From Paenibacillus stellifer (GTDB taxonomy: Bacteria; Bacillota; Bacilli; Paenibacillales; Paenibacillaceae), in contig NZ_CP009286.1 in the NCBI RefSeq assembly GCF_000758685.1, positions 216,501 to 280,500 on the forward strand: a stretch of DNA of 64,000 nucleotides. Direction: 5' to 3'. The translations under genes were made by a program, and so were the position numbers. Of the stretch, positions 45,838-53,877 are shown in pieces (the stretch's first letter is position 1; every line of letters begins with the position of its first letter). The notes below the pieces were generated by a model. The model was not told where the DNA came from. It searched no databases and saw only the letters and a list, made by a program, of their open reading frames with translations.

Positions 45838-46479
45838 ATGAAAATTGTCATCGCCGACGACCATCCATTGTTTCGGAGCGGGGTTCGCAATCTGCTGGGG
45901 ACGACAGAGGATTTGCAGCTCGTAGGCGAAGCCTCCACCGGAGATGAAGCCCTGGAGCTGGCTGCCGCGCTTCAGCCGGAATTAATCCTGATGGACATTC
46001 GCATGTCCGGATTAAACGGGATTGAGGCGACCCGGCTGATCAAGGAACGCTTCCCGCATATCGAAGTGCTTATCCTGACGATGTTCCAGGACGATCAATC
46101 TGTCTTTACGGCGATGCGGGCCGGAGCCAAGGGCTATGTATTGAAGGATGCGGATGAGAACGAGTTGCTGCAATCCATCCGGATGGTGGGCAGCGGCGGA
46201 GCGGTCTTCAGCGCGGACATTGCGGCCCGGATGATCCATTATTTTGCGGCGCCCAAGCCAGCCATGAAGAGAGACCACCCGGCTTTGGCCGAACTGTCCA
46301 GGCGGGAGATGGAAATTCTGGAGTGCATTGCCGAAGGCCAGAGTAATGCGCAAATTGCCACCCGCCTTTTTATCAGCATCAAAACAGTAGCCAACAACAT
46401 TTCCACGATCTTGAACAAGCTGCAGGTGTCGGACAGGAATGAAGCGAAGCGACTGCTACAGGACTCGCGGGAGGATTAA
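45838..46479 (+). CDS. NarL/LuxR-family response regulator
   Basis: A 213-residue regulator. Receiver domain with acidic pair in IADDHPLFRSG and phospho-acceptor Asp53 in LILMDIRMSG, Lys in YVLKDADE; C-terminal LuxR-type HTH (LSRREMEILECIAEGQSNAQIATRLFISIKTVANNISTILNKL). AAGGAGAGG precedes ATG 45838; an in-frame GTG at 45832 is too close. Pairs with the kinase upstream. Confidence 0.94.
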   Translation: MKIVIADDHPLFRSGVRNLLGTTEDLQLVGEASTGDEALELAAALQPELILMDIRMSGLNGIEATRLIKERFPHIEVLILTMFQDDQSVFTAMRAGAKGYVLKDADENELLQSIRMVGSGGAVFSADIAARMIHYFAAPKPAMKRDHPALAELSRREMEILECIAEGQSNAQIATRLFISIKTVANNISTILNKLQVSDRNEAKRLLQDSRED

Positions 46480-46531
46480 TGGCGCAGCAGAGCGCGCTGG
46501 ATCTGGCCGCAGGGGAGAATCTGCCGTTGAT

Positions 46532-47341
46532 TCACGGGGACAGAAAAGCAAGGACCCTTTCATTGAATTCATCCGGTTTCTCGATAAAAGGTAGATGGCC
46601 GCAGCCCTGCATCATGATTTTGGACGAGTGCTTGATGGTTGTGTTCAGAATTTCGGCCGTATTCAGGTTAAAAGGATGGTCCTGATCAGAAATGAAGATA
46701 AGCGTCGGTATGTTAATTTCTTCCAGACGGCTGATAGCGTAAGGCTTGGCAGCGATAGTGAGTTTGGGCGGGACCCGGCAAAAGTTGTCCGTATTTCGAA
46801 CATTGCGGAGAACTTTATTCCGGGCTTCTTCATTGCTCAAGGGAGGAAAATAATACCGCCAGAATGGGCTTGCGATGAACGCTTCAACGGCCTTCTCCCG
46901 TCCCCTTAGAGTGACATTCATGTAATTGATCAATCCATGCCACATGAATGGAAGCGGGTAAGAGTTGCCGGTTACCGAAGGCGAGACCAGAATAAGGCTG
47001 CGAACGAGCCCCGGATAAGTGAGGGAGAAATCGATAGCAACGGCGCCGCCCGAGGAGGAACCGAGCAGAGTGACGCTGGGTAACTTCAGGAAATCGATCA
47101 GCGCTTTTAGGTCGTGGACATTGGAGAATGAGGAATCGGGGGTGCTGGAAAGGCCGTATCCCCGCAGATCATAACGGATGGTTTCATAATATGCGGATAA
47201 AATCTCTGCCTGCTCGTTCCAGATCTGATGATCATTGAAGTTGCCATGCAGCAGGATGATCGGATCGCCTTTTCCTGAAATCGAATAAAAGATCTTACCA
47301 TCGTCCAGGTTCAAATAATCATTCAAATAGTCATGTTTCAT
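46532..47341 (-). CDS. Alpha/beta-fold hydrolase
   Basis: A 269-residue alpha/beta hydrolase. Oxyanion motif LLHGNFND, nucleophile elbow LGSSSGGAVA, Asp near FISDQDHPF and His in GCGHLPFIEKP. It lacks a signal peptide. Substrate unknown; the family includes esterases and haloperoxidase-like enzymes. Encoded just downstream of a small ribbon-helix-helix gene on the same strand (26 bases apart), which may regulate it. Confidence 0.86.
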   Translation of the reverse strand: MKHDYLNDYLNLDDGKIFYSISGKGDPIILLHGNFNDHQIWNEQAEILSAYYETIRYDLRGYGLSSTPDSSFSNVHDLKALIDFLKLPSVTLLGSSSGGAVAIDFSLTYPGLVRSLILVSPSVTGNSYPLPFMWHGLINYMNVTLRGREKAVEAFIASPFWRYYFPPLSNEEARNKVLRNVRNTDNFCRVPPKLTIAAKPYAISRLEEINIPTLIFISDQDHPFNLNTAEILNTTIKHSSKIMMQGCGHLPFIEKPDEFNERVLAFLSP

Positions 47342-47367
47342 CGAATGAACTCTCCTTGCCTGCTCAT

Positions 47368-47598
47368 TTACAGGAAATCGGCATTATGAAGATTGTCTGC
47401 AATTATCGCCCGCAGCACTTCGGAAACGGAATAATCACCTCTATGGCAGCAGCGATCAATCTCATCCCAGCATTCCTGCGGCAGGGTTAATGAGATTTTT
47501 CGAGTTATGCCTATTGGCTTGCGGCCTGCTCCCCTGCGATGGCCTCCCCTCTTGCCGGATTGAGAAACCGGGGCCTTGCGTGTGTTCATCTCCATCAT
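47368..47598 (-). CDS. Ribbon-helix-helix DNA-binding protein
   Basis: A 76-residue protein with a basic Gly/Arg N-terminus (GKRGGHRRGAGRKP) and a C-terminal RHH-like segment GITRKISLTLPQECWDEIDR, CCHRGDYSVSEVLRAIIADNL. Likely a small repressor of the hydrolase downstream. Start uncertain among ATGs at 47619, 47598, 47595 and 47589; 47598 is a compromise. Confidence 0.65.
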   Translation of the reverse strand: MMEMNTRKAPVSQSGKRGGHRRGAGRKPIGITRKISLTLPQECWDEIDRCCHRGDYSVSEVLRAIIADNLHNADFL

Positions 47599-47604
47599 CC
47601 CATC

Positions 47605-48026
47605 ACCCAACCCTATCATTCCATATCATTGATTAGCAGTCAATTATTGCTACCTTAATCAATTGTCTAGCAATCCCTTATATTGGAATGTTAATCCTGG
47701 GGTAAAAAAGGAAGGGGAGGTTCAAGCGGAGACTTCTGTATCGAAAAGCCAATTGGATGCCAGGGAGCTTATGCTTCTGGAATCAGAGGTGAATAAGAAG
47801 AGCAAGAGCGTCGGAGCCGCTTGGACCCGGTTGGAGATGCCCTTAGGCCCGAAGGTGTCCAGGGTAATCCCGTTGACTACGCCCTCTTGAGTTTTGTCAT
47901 GAAAACTAACGTGATAATTCTAGAAGGCATACGTTTTTTTGTGAATGATGCCCAAAAGTTCGGGAATTCTTTGTTTGGTGTAACGATCATGCACCTGAAC
48001 TCGTTATAGATGCGGCTAATTCTTTA
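47605..48026. other. Intergenic stretch without a supported gene
   Basis: About 420 bases between the RHH gene and the permease promoter. Short open frames exist (for example at 47663) but lack a ribosome site or family pattern. Confidence 0.5.
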
Positions 48027-48048
48027 TATAATGTGAATCAACTTCACA
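48027..48048 (+). promoter_or_regulatory. -10 box with an overlapping inverted repeat before the NCS2 permease
   Basis: TATAAT (48027-48032) followed directly by TGTGAA-TCAAC-TTCACA (48032-48048). The inverted repeat overlaps the -10 and start site, the position of a repressor operator. Confidence 0.5.
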
Positions 48049-48096
48049 TGATGGATGGCCGATTGACTGATAATTCAAATCAGGGGGTAAGGGTGA

Positions 48097-49404
48097 ATGG
48101 AGAAAGCGAAAGGCATGAGGGTGTTCTCACTGGGATTGCAGCATGTATTGGCAATGTATGCAGGAGCTATAGTGGTTCCTTTGATAGTGGGAAGGGCTCT
48201 TAACTTGACCGCTGAGCAATTGGCTTACTTGGTATCGATCGATTTATTGACCTGCGGCATCGCGACCTGGTTTCAGGCGCGCAAAGGCAAATATCTGGGT
48301 GTAGGACTGCCTGCGGTGCTGGGAAGCTCCTTCGTCGCAGTGACGCCGATGATCGCCATCGGCTCCCAGTACGGGGTCACGGCCATTTACGGCTCCATCA
48401 TTGCCGCCGGTCTCTTTATCATGCTGGGTGCGGTCTTCTTCAGTAAGATCGTCAAGCTGTTCCCGCCGGTTGTGATCGGTACGGTCGTGACGCTGATCGG
48501 TCTTTCGCTGATTCCAACAGGTATTAAAAATATGGCCGGAGGCAACGGCAGCAAGGATTTCGGAAGCCTGGACAATCTGGCGCTGTCCTTCGGAGTGCTG
48601 CTCTTCATTCTGCTGCTTAACCGGTATTCCCGCGGATTCATCAAATCGCTGTCCGTGCTTGCGGGAATTCTCATCGGCACGCTGGCGGCTGCATTAATGG
48701 GCAAGGTTGATTTCTCTCCGGTTCAGAATGCTTCCTGGTTTCACCTCCCGCGGCCTTTTTACTTCGGAGCGCCGTCCTTTGAGATCGGACCCATCCTGAC
48801 GATGATTATTGTGGGCATGGTCGTCATCATTGAATCGACCGGCGTGTTCATGGCGCTGAGCAAAATCTGCGACCAGCCCCTGACCGACAAGGATTTGGCC
48901 CGCGGCTACCGCGCCGAAGGCTTGGCCTTTGTGCTCGGCGGGATTCTGAACGCCTTCCCGTATAATACCTTCGCCCAGAATGTAGGGCTTGTTCAGCTGT
49001 CCAAAGTCAAGACAACCAACGTCATCGTCGTTGCGGGAGGCATTCTGGTCTTTCTCGGGCTTATTCCTAAAATTGCGGCGTTTGCCACGATCATCCCCAG
49101 CGCCGTGCTGGGCGGGGCGACGGTTGTCCTGTTCGGCATGGTCGTCTCATCCGGAATCAAAATGCTGCAGACCGTAGATTTCGGCAGGCAGTCGAATCTC
49201 CTGATCGTCGCCTGCTCCGTGTCCCTTGGCGTCGGTGTCACAACGGTTCCGGATCTGTTCGCCCAATTGCCGCAGAGCATCAAGATCATTGTCAGCGACG
49301 GCATCATCACCGGCAGTCTGACCGCCATCCTGCTCAATGTCTTCTTCAACCTTGGCCCCAAAAAGACCAGCATACCGGTTCAGCAGGTGAAAGAGGTATC
49401 CTGA
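48097..49404 (+). CDS. NCS2-family purine/pyrimidine permease (xanthine-type)
   Basis: A 435-residue permease with about 14 membrane segments, of the nucleobase:cation symporter-2 family, closest in style to PbuX/PucJ xanthine/urate transporters: GLQHVLAMYAGAIVVPLIVG at the N-terminus, QARKGKYLGVGLPAVLGSSFVAV, ESTGVFMALS and LNAFPYNTFAQNVGLV (the ligand-site region). GGGGGTAAGGGTG precedes the ATG. No purine riboswitch is visible upstream. Purine and guanidine metabolism meet in the next region, which may be coincidence. Confidence 0.9.
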   Translation: MEKAKGMRVFSLGLQHVLAMYAGAIVVPLIVGRALNLTAEQLAYLVSIDLLTCGIATWFQARKGKYLGVGLPAVLGSSFVAVTPMIAIGSQYGVTAIYGSIIAAGLFIMLGAVFFSKIVKLFPPVVIGTVVTLIGLSLIPTGIKNMAGGNGSKDFGSLDNLALSFGVLLFILLLNRYSRGFIKSLSVLAGILIGTLAAALMGKVDFSPVQNASWFHLPRPFYFGAPSFEIGPILTMIIVGMVVIIESTGVFMALSKICDQPLTDKDLARGYRAEGLAFVLGGILNAFPYNTFAQNVGLVQLSKVKTTNVIVVAGGILVFLGLIPKIAAFATIIPSAVLGGATVVLFGMVVSSGIKMLQTVDFGRQSNLLIVACSVSLGVGVTTVPDLFAQLPQSIKIIVSDGIITGSLTAILLNVFFNLGPKKTSIPVQQVKEVS

Positions 49405-49538
49405 GGCCAGGCCTTGGCAGTCTTCGCAATCTCCGTTATGAACGAAGCGGCAATCCGTACTTTATGGCAGGGCGCATTGCCCGTGTGATCCGGCCTAATA
49501 TATTCGGCTAATATACCCCGGCTCTGCTGCTTCATCAG

Positions 49539-49558
49539 GCCCGCTCTCCGGAGCGGGC
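49539..49558 (+). terminator. Hairpin after the NCS2 permease
   Basis: GCCCGCTC-TCCG-GAGCGGGC, perfect 8-bp stem, weak T-run (TT). Confidence 0.5.
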
Positions 49559-49698
49559 TTCGGAATGATGCATCGTTGAAACAATGGCAAATCAGCCCCA
49601 AACAATAAAATGGTGTCAGTGAATCCCTGATGTCCCTACCAATGTTGCAAATGTTCTGGCGTGGCCCAATAAGTACGGCAAATAATTACGGTAAGTAA

Positions 49699-50496
49699 TT
49701 ACGGCAGCTTGGCTTCGGCCGTGCTCAAGGCGGCGGCAATCTGTTTCTCATAGCCGTAGATGGTCTTCCAGCAGGCATTGATTTTGCCGAGCTCATTATA
49801 CATCAGCGCCATCTCCGTTGCCGCCGTAATCGCCGCGCCCTGCTTGACGGCGAGCCGGTATCTCTTGCTTGCGGCGGTTCGCGTTCGGTTGGCGGCCGCG
49901 ATTTTCTTGTTCTCCGCCGTGACCTGCTTGCGGAGATTCTGCACCGGGATGAGGGCGTCCGTCACGAGCTTGCCCTTGGCCGAAGCAGACTTCTTGGCTG
50001 CGGCCAAGGCTTCCTTGGCGTTCTTGATCTCCAGCCGGGCGGCTTCGACAGACGGCTTCAGCTTGTTCCGCTGCAGATCCAGCAGGTCGGCGGATTTCTT
50101 GTCCTTGCTCTTCCTCGCTGCCGCCGCGCGCTTGCCAAGATCGCTGTACTGCTGAAGCAGCGCTGCATGCTTGCCGGAGACTTGCACGGACGCCGAATTC
50201 AGCTGTTCAATCTTCGCCTTGTCGATCAGCTTAGCCTTGGCGGCAACACTCTTCTGCCTGTCATCGTTGCGGCTTCTCAGCTCCTGAATCTGCGATTTCT
50301 GAAGCTTGATGGCGGTCTCCAGCGCGGTGTAGCCGTCATAGAGCTGATCGATGCTGCCGATGGCGGCGGCGAATTCCGGCTCGAACGCGGCGGCATGGGC
50401 CGGGATGGCGAGACCAGGCAGGGCGGCAAGCAGGGCGCCAAAAATGCACAGCGCGATGATTGATCGGCGGGCAAAATTCTGTAAGATGGTCAACAC
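49699..50496 (-). CDS. Exported Ala/Lys-rich coiled-coil protein
   Basis: A 265-residue protein: signal peptide (ARRSIIALCIFGALLAALPGL..., cleavage near AHAA) followed by long Ala/Lys/Gln-rich helices (AKAKLIDKAKIEQLNSASVQVSGKHAALLQQYSD, then SKDKKSADLLDLQRNKLKPS and KEALAAAKKSASAKGK) that should form coiled coil. No catalytic motif and no homologue I recognise. GTG 50496 lies eight bases after GGAGG; ATG 50502 and TTG 50493 are alternatives. Its leader contains a promoter, an attenuator-like hairpin and a LexA-like box. Confidence 0.75.
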   Translation of the reverse strand: MLTILQNFARRSIIALCIFGALLAALPGLAIPAHAAAFEPEFAAAIGSIDQLYDGYTALETAIKLQKSQIQELRSRNDDRQKSVAAKAKLIDKAKIEQLNSASVQVSGKHAALLQQYSDLGKRAAAARKSKDKKSADLLDLQRNKLKPSVEAARLEIKNAKEALAAAKKSASAKGKLVTDALIPVQNLRKQVTAENKKIAAANRTRTAASKRYRLAVKQGAAITAATEMALMYNELGKINACWKTIYGYEKQIAAALSTAEAKLP

Positions 50497-50548
50497 TAGC
50501 ATCTCCTCCAAATGCGTAATAGAATCCACATCGCCACGTTGCGAACGC

Positions 50549-50624
50549 AAAAAAGCACCCTGCAGAACAAGGCCTTTCAGCCTATCTTCCGCAGGGTGCT
50601 TCCCTGACACGAACGATGTGATTT
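50549..50624 (-). promoter_or_regulatory. Attenuator-like leader RNA with competing hairpins
   Basis: On the minus strand, from about base 50624: CAGGG-AAGCA-CCCTG can form a small hairpin (50606-50592 region), and the same CCCTG strand is the 5' arm of a stronger terminator, AGCACCCTGC / GCAGGGTGCT followed by TTTTTGCG (50600-50549). An inner AGGC/GCCT hairpin sits in the loop. Mutually exclusive folds plus a T-run are typical of transcription-attenuating riboswitches. It could also simply terminate the permease mRNA. Ligand unknown; guanidine is a natural guess from the neighbours. Confidence 0.6.
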
Positions 50625-50630
50625 GTCCCA

Positions 50631-50660
50631 ACTATACAAGAAAAACCAGGAAATTGTCAA
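50631..50660 (-). promoter_or_regulatory. Promoter of the leader / coiled-coil gene
   Basis: Minus strand TTGACA (50660-50655), 18-base spacer, TATAGT (50636-50631). Confidence 0.72.
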
Positions 50661-50668
50661 CACTTTTA

Positions 50669-50682
50669 CGAACAAATGTTTG
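50669..50682. promoter_or_regulatory. LexA-like (SOS) box between permease and coiled-coil gene
   Basis: CGAACAAATGTTTG, 13 of 14 positions of the Gram-positive LexA consensus CGAACRNRYGTTYC; 8 bp before the -35 box at 50655-50660. Confidence 0.55.
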
Positions 50683-50686
50683 TTGA

Positions 50687-52012
50687 TTAAGCTGCGCCTT
50701 CGGCTTCGGCCCCGCTCATTTTCAGCGACTTGGCGCTCCGGAGGTAATAGAATACCAAGCCTATAGCAAGCCAGCTGCCTCCGAGCATAAGAGAGTCGAT
50801 ATCGAGCAGCGTGATGAGATACAGGACGAATCCGGCGCCGAAGAGCGGGCACAGCAGGCGGAAGAGCAGGTCCTTCGGGGACCGCTGCTTCATGTGGATG
50901 ATATAGTGAAAGATAACGGACAAGTTGACGAAGAGGAAGGCCGTCAGCGCGCCGAAGTTCACGAATTTGATAGCCGTATCCAGACTGATGAAGAGAGCGG
51001 ACAGGGAGATAATGCTAGCCAGGATGATATTGAACACAGGTGTGCGGAATCTGGGATGAATGGAAGCGAATGCTTTGGGAAGGAGCGACGTTCTGCCCAT
51101 GACGAACAGCAGCCGGGTGACCGTAGTCATGGACGACATGCCCTGGGACAGTATCGAGAAGATGATAACGAAGGTGAACACCGAAGCAAGCATACTGCCG
51201 CCGATGGACTGCATAAGCTCAAAACCGGCCGAATCCATGTTGGTGAAGGTGAAGGACGGGTACATTTGCTGAATCAGATAGGCTGTGGCGAAGTACATCA
51301 GACCCGCCAGCACGACGATGATAATAATGGCGCGGGGAATAGTCTTGCTTGGTTCCTTCGTCTCTTCCGCCATCGTGGTGATGGAATCAAAGCCGAGGAA
51401 TGAGAAGCAGACAAGCGAAGCGCCGGCCAGGATGGAAGAGAAGGATACCCCTTTTCCCGCGGCAAAAGGATTGAAGCCTGCCGTAATCCCGCCCTGGAGA
51501 CCTTTGTAGACAAGAAGGGCGCAAAATCCCGCGATAAACACAATTTGCATAAGCACGAATATCTTGCTCACATTGGCGGATTCCTTGATGCCGACGATGT
51601 TGATGACCATGACGGCAGCGGTGAGCAGCACGATCCACACCGAGGAGGGAACCGAGGGAAATTGGGCGTTCAGGTTAATACCGAACATCAGCACAGCAAT
51701 GATGCAGGAGAACAGGTAGTCGAGCAGCACCGCCCAGCCTACCAGAAAGCCGAGAAACGGATGAATCGCTTTGCTTACATACGTATATGCGGAGCCGGAG
51801 ACGGGAAAGGCGCGCGACATCTGTCCGTAGCTTGCAGCCGTGAAGACGATGGCCACGAAGGCCAGCATATAAGCCGCGAGAAGCATGCCTTTTGCACCAT
51901 CAAGCAGCACACCGAAACTTGTAAAAAAGATCATGGGCGACATCCAGGCCAGACCCATAGTCACGACATGGGATAAAGACAGATTCCGTTTTAATGTTAG
52001 GTTATTCGACAT
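50687..52012 (-). CDS. APC-superfamily amino-acid/amine permease
   Basis: A 441-residue transporter with 12 membrane segments of the amino acid-polyamine-organocation type: MSNNLTLKRNLSLSHVVTMGLAWMSP at the N-terminus, GSAYTYVSKAIHPFLGFLVGW, FLGFDSITTMAEETKEPSKTIPRAI (the APC signature helix region). ATG 52012 follows GGTGGAGGG by six bases; ATG 52018 is too close. It is divergent from the guanidine operon, so import or export of guanidine or a related cation is plausible but not shown. Confidence 0.88.
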   Translation of the reverse strand: MSNNLTLKRNLSLSHVVTMGLAWMSPMIFFTSFGVLLDGAKGMLLAAYMLAFVAIVFTAASYGQMSRAFPVSGSAYTYVSKAIHPFLGFLVGWAVLLDYLFSCIIAVLMFGINLNAQFPSVPSSVWIVLLTAAVMVINIVGIKESANVSKIFVLMQIVFIAGFCALLVYKGLQGGITAGFNPFAAGKGVSFSSILAGASLVCFSFLGFDSITTMAEETKEPSKTIPRAIIIIVVLAGLMYFATAYLIQQMYPSFTFTNMDSAGFELMQSIGGSMLASVFTFVIIFSILSQGMSSMTTVTRLLFVMGRTSLLPKAFASIHPRFRTPVFNIILASIISLSALFISLDTAIKFVNFGALTAFLFVNLSVIFHYIIHMKQRSPKDLLFRLLCPLFGAGFVLYLITLLDIDSLMLGGSWLAIGLVFYYLRSAKSLKMSGAEAEGAA

Positions 52013-52126
52013 TTGCATCCCTCCACCAAATTTGAGAAACAGCAGTGAAACATTGGCTATGTCATGACACCTCACATTGTTGCAGGGGTTTTTCGAAAAA
52101 TCAAGTCTTTTTTTCAGAAAATAAGA

Positions 52127-52140
52127 CGAACATATGTTTG
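52127..52140. promoter_or_regulatory. LexA-like (SOS) box upstream of the permease
   Basis: CGAACATATGTTTG, 13 of 14 consensus positions. Same 14-mer as 50669-50682 except one base. Lies just upstream of a weak minus-strand promoter (TTGATT near 52099). Confidence 0.5.
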
Positions 52141-52219
52141 AAAGAGTGAGTTTTCCATACAATCCGCCTGGATTTTTGGAGATCGCACGTCTTTTTTTCG
52201 GAAAAATGCGTAAGGTTTA

Positions 52220-52248
52220 TTGCGCAGGTCCCAAAATTGTGTTAGGAT
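52220..52248 (+). promoter_or_regulatory. Promoter of the guanidine operon
   Basis: TTGCGC (52220-52225), 17-base spacer, TAGGAT (52243-52248) with an upstream TG. Confidence 0.72.
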
Positions 52249-52274
52249 TCGTTACACAAGCAATTTCATAACAA

Positions 52275-52431
52275 GGTCTTCTAGGGTTCCGGGCTCTCCT
52301 CTGGGGAGTCGGCTGGTCCGAGAGAAGGCGCATCGGCGCGTTAGTCGCCTTGGTGTACACGGCGGGAAAAAAGCCCGGGAGAATCCATCAAAGTCAGCTT
52401 TGATGCTTCTCCCGGGCTTTTTTATTTTTTT
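52275..52431 (+). promoter_or_regulatory. Guanidine-I (ykkC) riboswitch with terminator
   Basis: Conserved ykkC elements appear in order: CTAGGGTTCCG (about 52281-52291), CTGGTCCGAGAG (about 52313-52324), ACACGGCGGGAAAAAAGCCC (about 52357-52376) and CGGGAGA. The 3' arm GCCCGGGAGAA then pairs with TTCTCCCGGGC and a T-run to form a terminator (52373-52431), with a small ATCAAAG/CTTTGAT hairpin in its loop. Without guanidine the terminator forms; ligand binding to the aptamer should free the downstream genes. Established knowledge of this class; the expression platform is read directly here. Confidence 0.92.
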
Positions 52432-52484
52432 TCGGCAAGTGTTCAGGCAGTTCAAGTCCAAATCCGCATACAGGGGGAATTAAG

Positions 52485-53207
52485 ATGACATCACCATTCT
52501 CAATTACGCTGCAGCCTGGAGGCAAATGGTCCGCACGGATCGGCAAGGGCAAGTCCATTACACTGACGGCGGCCGGAGACGGTGCGAATCTCTCCGCTCT
52601 GCTGTACGATGCCTTTCATCCTTCCGAGCGCTACAATATGCCGGATTCGCTCAAGGCGCAGCACACCGCTTTTTATACGGCCGGACATGTGCTGATGAGC
52701 GATCAGGGAAGGGTGCTGGCTTCGGTCACGGAGGATACGGTTGGCTGGCATGATCCGCTTGGCGGGTACACGAACCGGGTGGGCACGGACAGCAAGTACG
52801 GCTCGACCTCCTATCAGCAGGAACGGAACGCCTGGCATCGCAGCGGTGAGGAGAATCTGGTTGTAGAGCTGTATCGTCATAACCTGACGCCTCGGGATTT
52901 GAGCACACCGGTCAATTTTTTCTCCAAGGTGATCTGCGAGCTGGACGGCTCCATGCGGTATATCCCTCAGGAGACGGCGGGGCGGTCGGTTGCGCTGCGG
53001 ACGGAAATGGATGTGCTGATGGTATTCTCGAATACGCCAAATCCCCTGAATCCGTCGAAGGATTATCCGGAGTCGGCTGTAACGATCTGTGTCGCGGATG
53101 CCGCGCCGGTCCTTGAGGATGATCTCTGTGTTAACCACTGCGGGGAGAACCGGCGGGCTTTTGAAAATACATGGAATGCCTACGCATTGATGAGAGGAGC
53201 AAACTAA
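52485..53207 (+). CDS. cgdA: Carboxyguanidine deiminase subunit (urea carboxylase-associated protein 1 type)
   Basis: A 240-residue DUF1989 protein, formerly 'urea carboxylase-associated protein 1'. Segments [48 protein letters not shown] and [12 protein letters not shown] match the family, and [12 protein letters not shown] near the C-terminus may bind metal. With the next gene it forms the enzyme that removes ammonia from carboxyguanidine to give allophanate. GGGGGAATTAAG precedes the ATG. Directly downstream of the guanidine riboswitch, first gene of the operon. Confidence 0.85.
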   Translation: MTSPFSITLQPGGKWSARIGKGKSITLTAAGDGANLSALLYDAFHPSERYNMPDSLKAQHTAFYTAGHVLMSDQGRVLASVTEDTVGWHDPLGGYTNRVGTDSKYGSTSYQQERNAWHRSGEENLVVELYRHNLTPRDLSTPVNFFSKVICELDGSMRYIPQETAGRSVALRTEMDVLMVFSNTPNPLNPSKDYPESAVTICVADAAPVLEDDLCVNHCGENRRAFENTWNAYALMRGAN

Positions 53208-53208
53208 C

Positions 53209-53877
53209 ATGAGTACATTTCAACCGGTAGTGAGCGAGAAGACGGCAGCCGAGGCGGTCTATGACCGAATCATCCCGGCCGGAGAAGGATGGATTCATGA
53301 CCTGCTCCCGGGCCAGGTGCTGCGCATCATCGATGTGGAAGGCAATCAGGCCGTAGATACGCTGTTCTATTCGACGGAAGATCCGAGCGACCATTACAGC
53401 GCCGTCCGGACCATTACCCGCCAGCATAATTTGTACCTGACGACCGGATCGGTGCTTGTCGCCGAGTCGGGACGGGAGCTGCTGAAGATAACAGCCGATA
53501 CATGCGGGCGTCATGATACGATCGGGGGCGCATGCTCCGCGCAGAGCAACACGGTGCGCTACTCGCATGATACACTGCCGATGCACAACTGCCGGGATAC
53601 CTTCATGCTGATGCTGTCGGGACGCAGCGAGTTCACCAAGCGCGATCTGGCGCCGAACGTGAATTTCTTCATGAATGTGCCGGTAACACCGGAAGGAGAG
53701 CTGGTCTTCGCCGATGGCGTGTCGGGTCCGGGACGCTATGTGGAGCTGACGGCGCTCGCGCCGGTCACCGTGCTGATCAGCAACTGCCCGCAGCTTAACA
53801 ATCCATGCAATGCTTACAACCCGACGCCGGCGCAGGTGCTGATCTGGGATGTTGAAGGAGGCGGCAGCCATGTTTAA
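53209..53877 (+). CDS. cgdB: Carboxyguanidine deiminase subunit (urea carboxylase-associated protein 2 type)
   Basis: A 222-residue DUF1989 protein, formerly 'urea carboxylase-associated protein 2'. [23 protein letters not shown] and [24 protein letters not shown] (cysteine and histidine cluster) and [31 protein letters not shown] are typical. It starts one base after cgdA stops and its stop overlaps the carboxylase start (ATGTTTAA), so it is coupled on both sides. Which of the two subunits is called A or B follows gene order only. Confidence 0.83.
   Translation: MSTFQPVVSEKTAAEAVYDRIIPAGEGWIHDLLPGQVLRIIDVEGNQAVDTLFYSTEDPSDHYSAVRTITRQHNLYLTTGSVLVAESGRELLKITADTCGRHDTIGGACSAQSNTVRYSHDTLPMHNCRDTFMLMLSGRSEFTKRDLAPNVNFFMNVPVTPEGELVFADGVSGPGRYVELTALAPVTVLISNCPQLNNPCNAYNPTPAQVLIWDVEGGGSHV

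Noticed and set aside
47663..47890. 75-codon frame starting TTG before the NCS2 permease
   Set aside because: No ribosome site, no recognisable pattern.
47880..48096. Purine riboswitch upstream of the xanthine/uracil-type permease
   Set aside because: The conserved purine-aptamer loops are not present.
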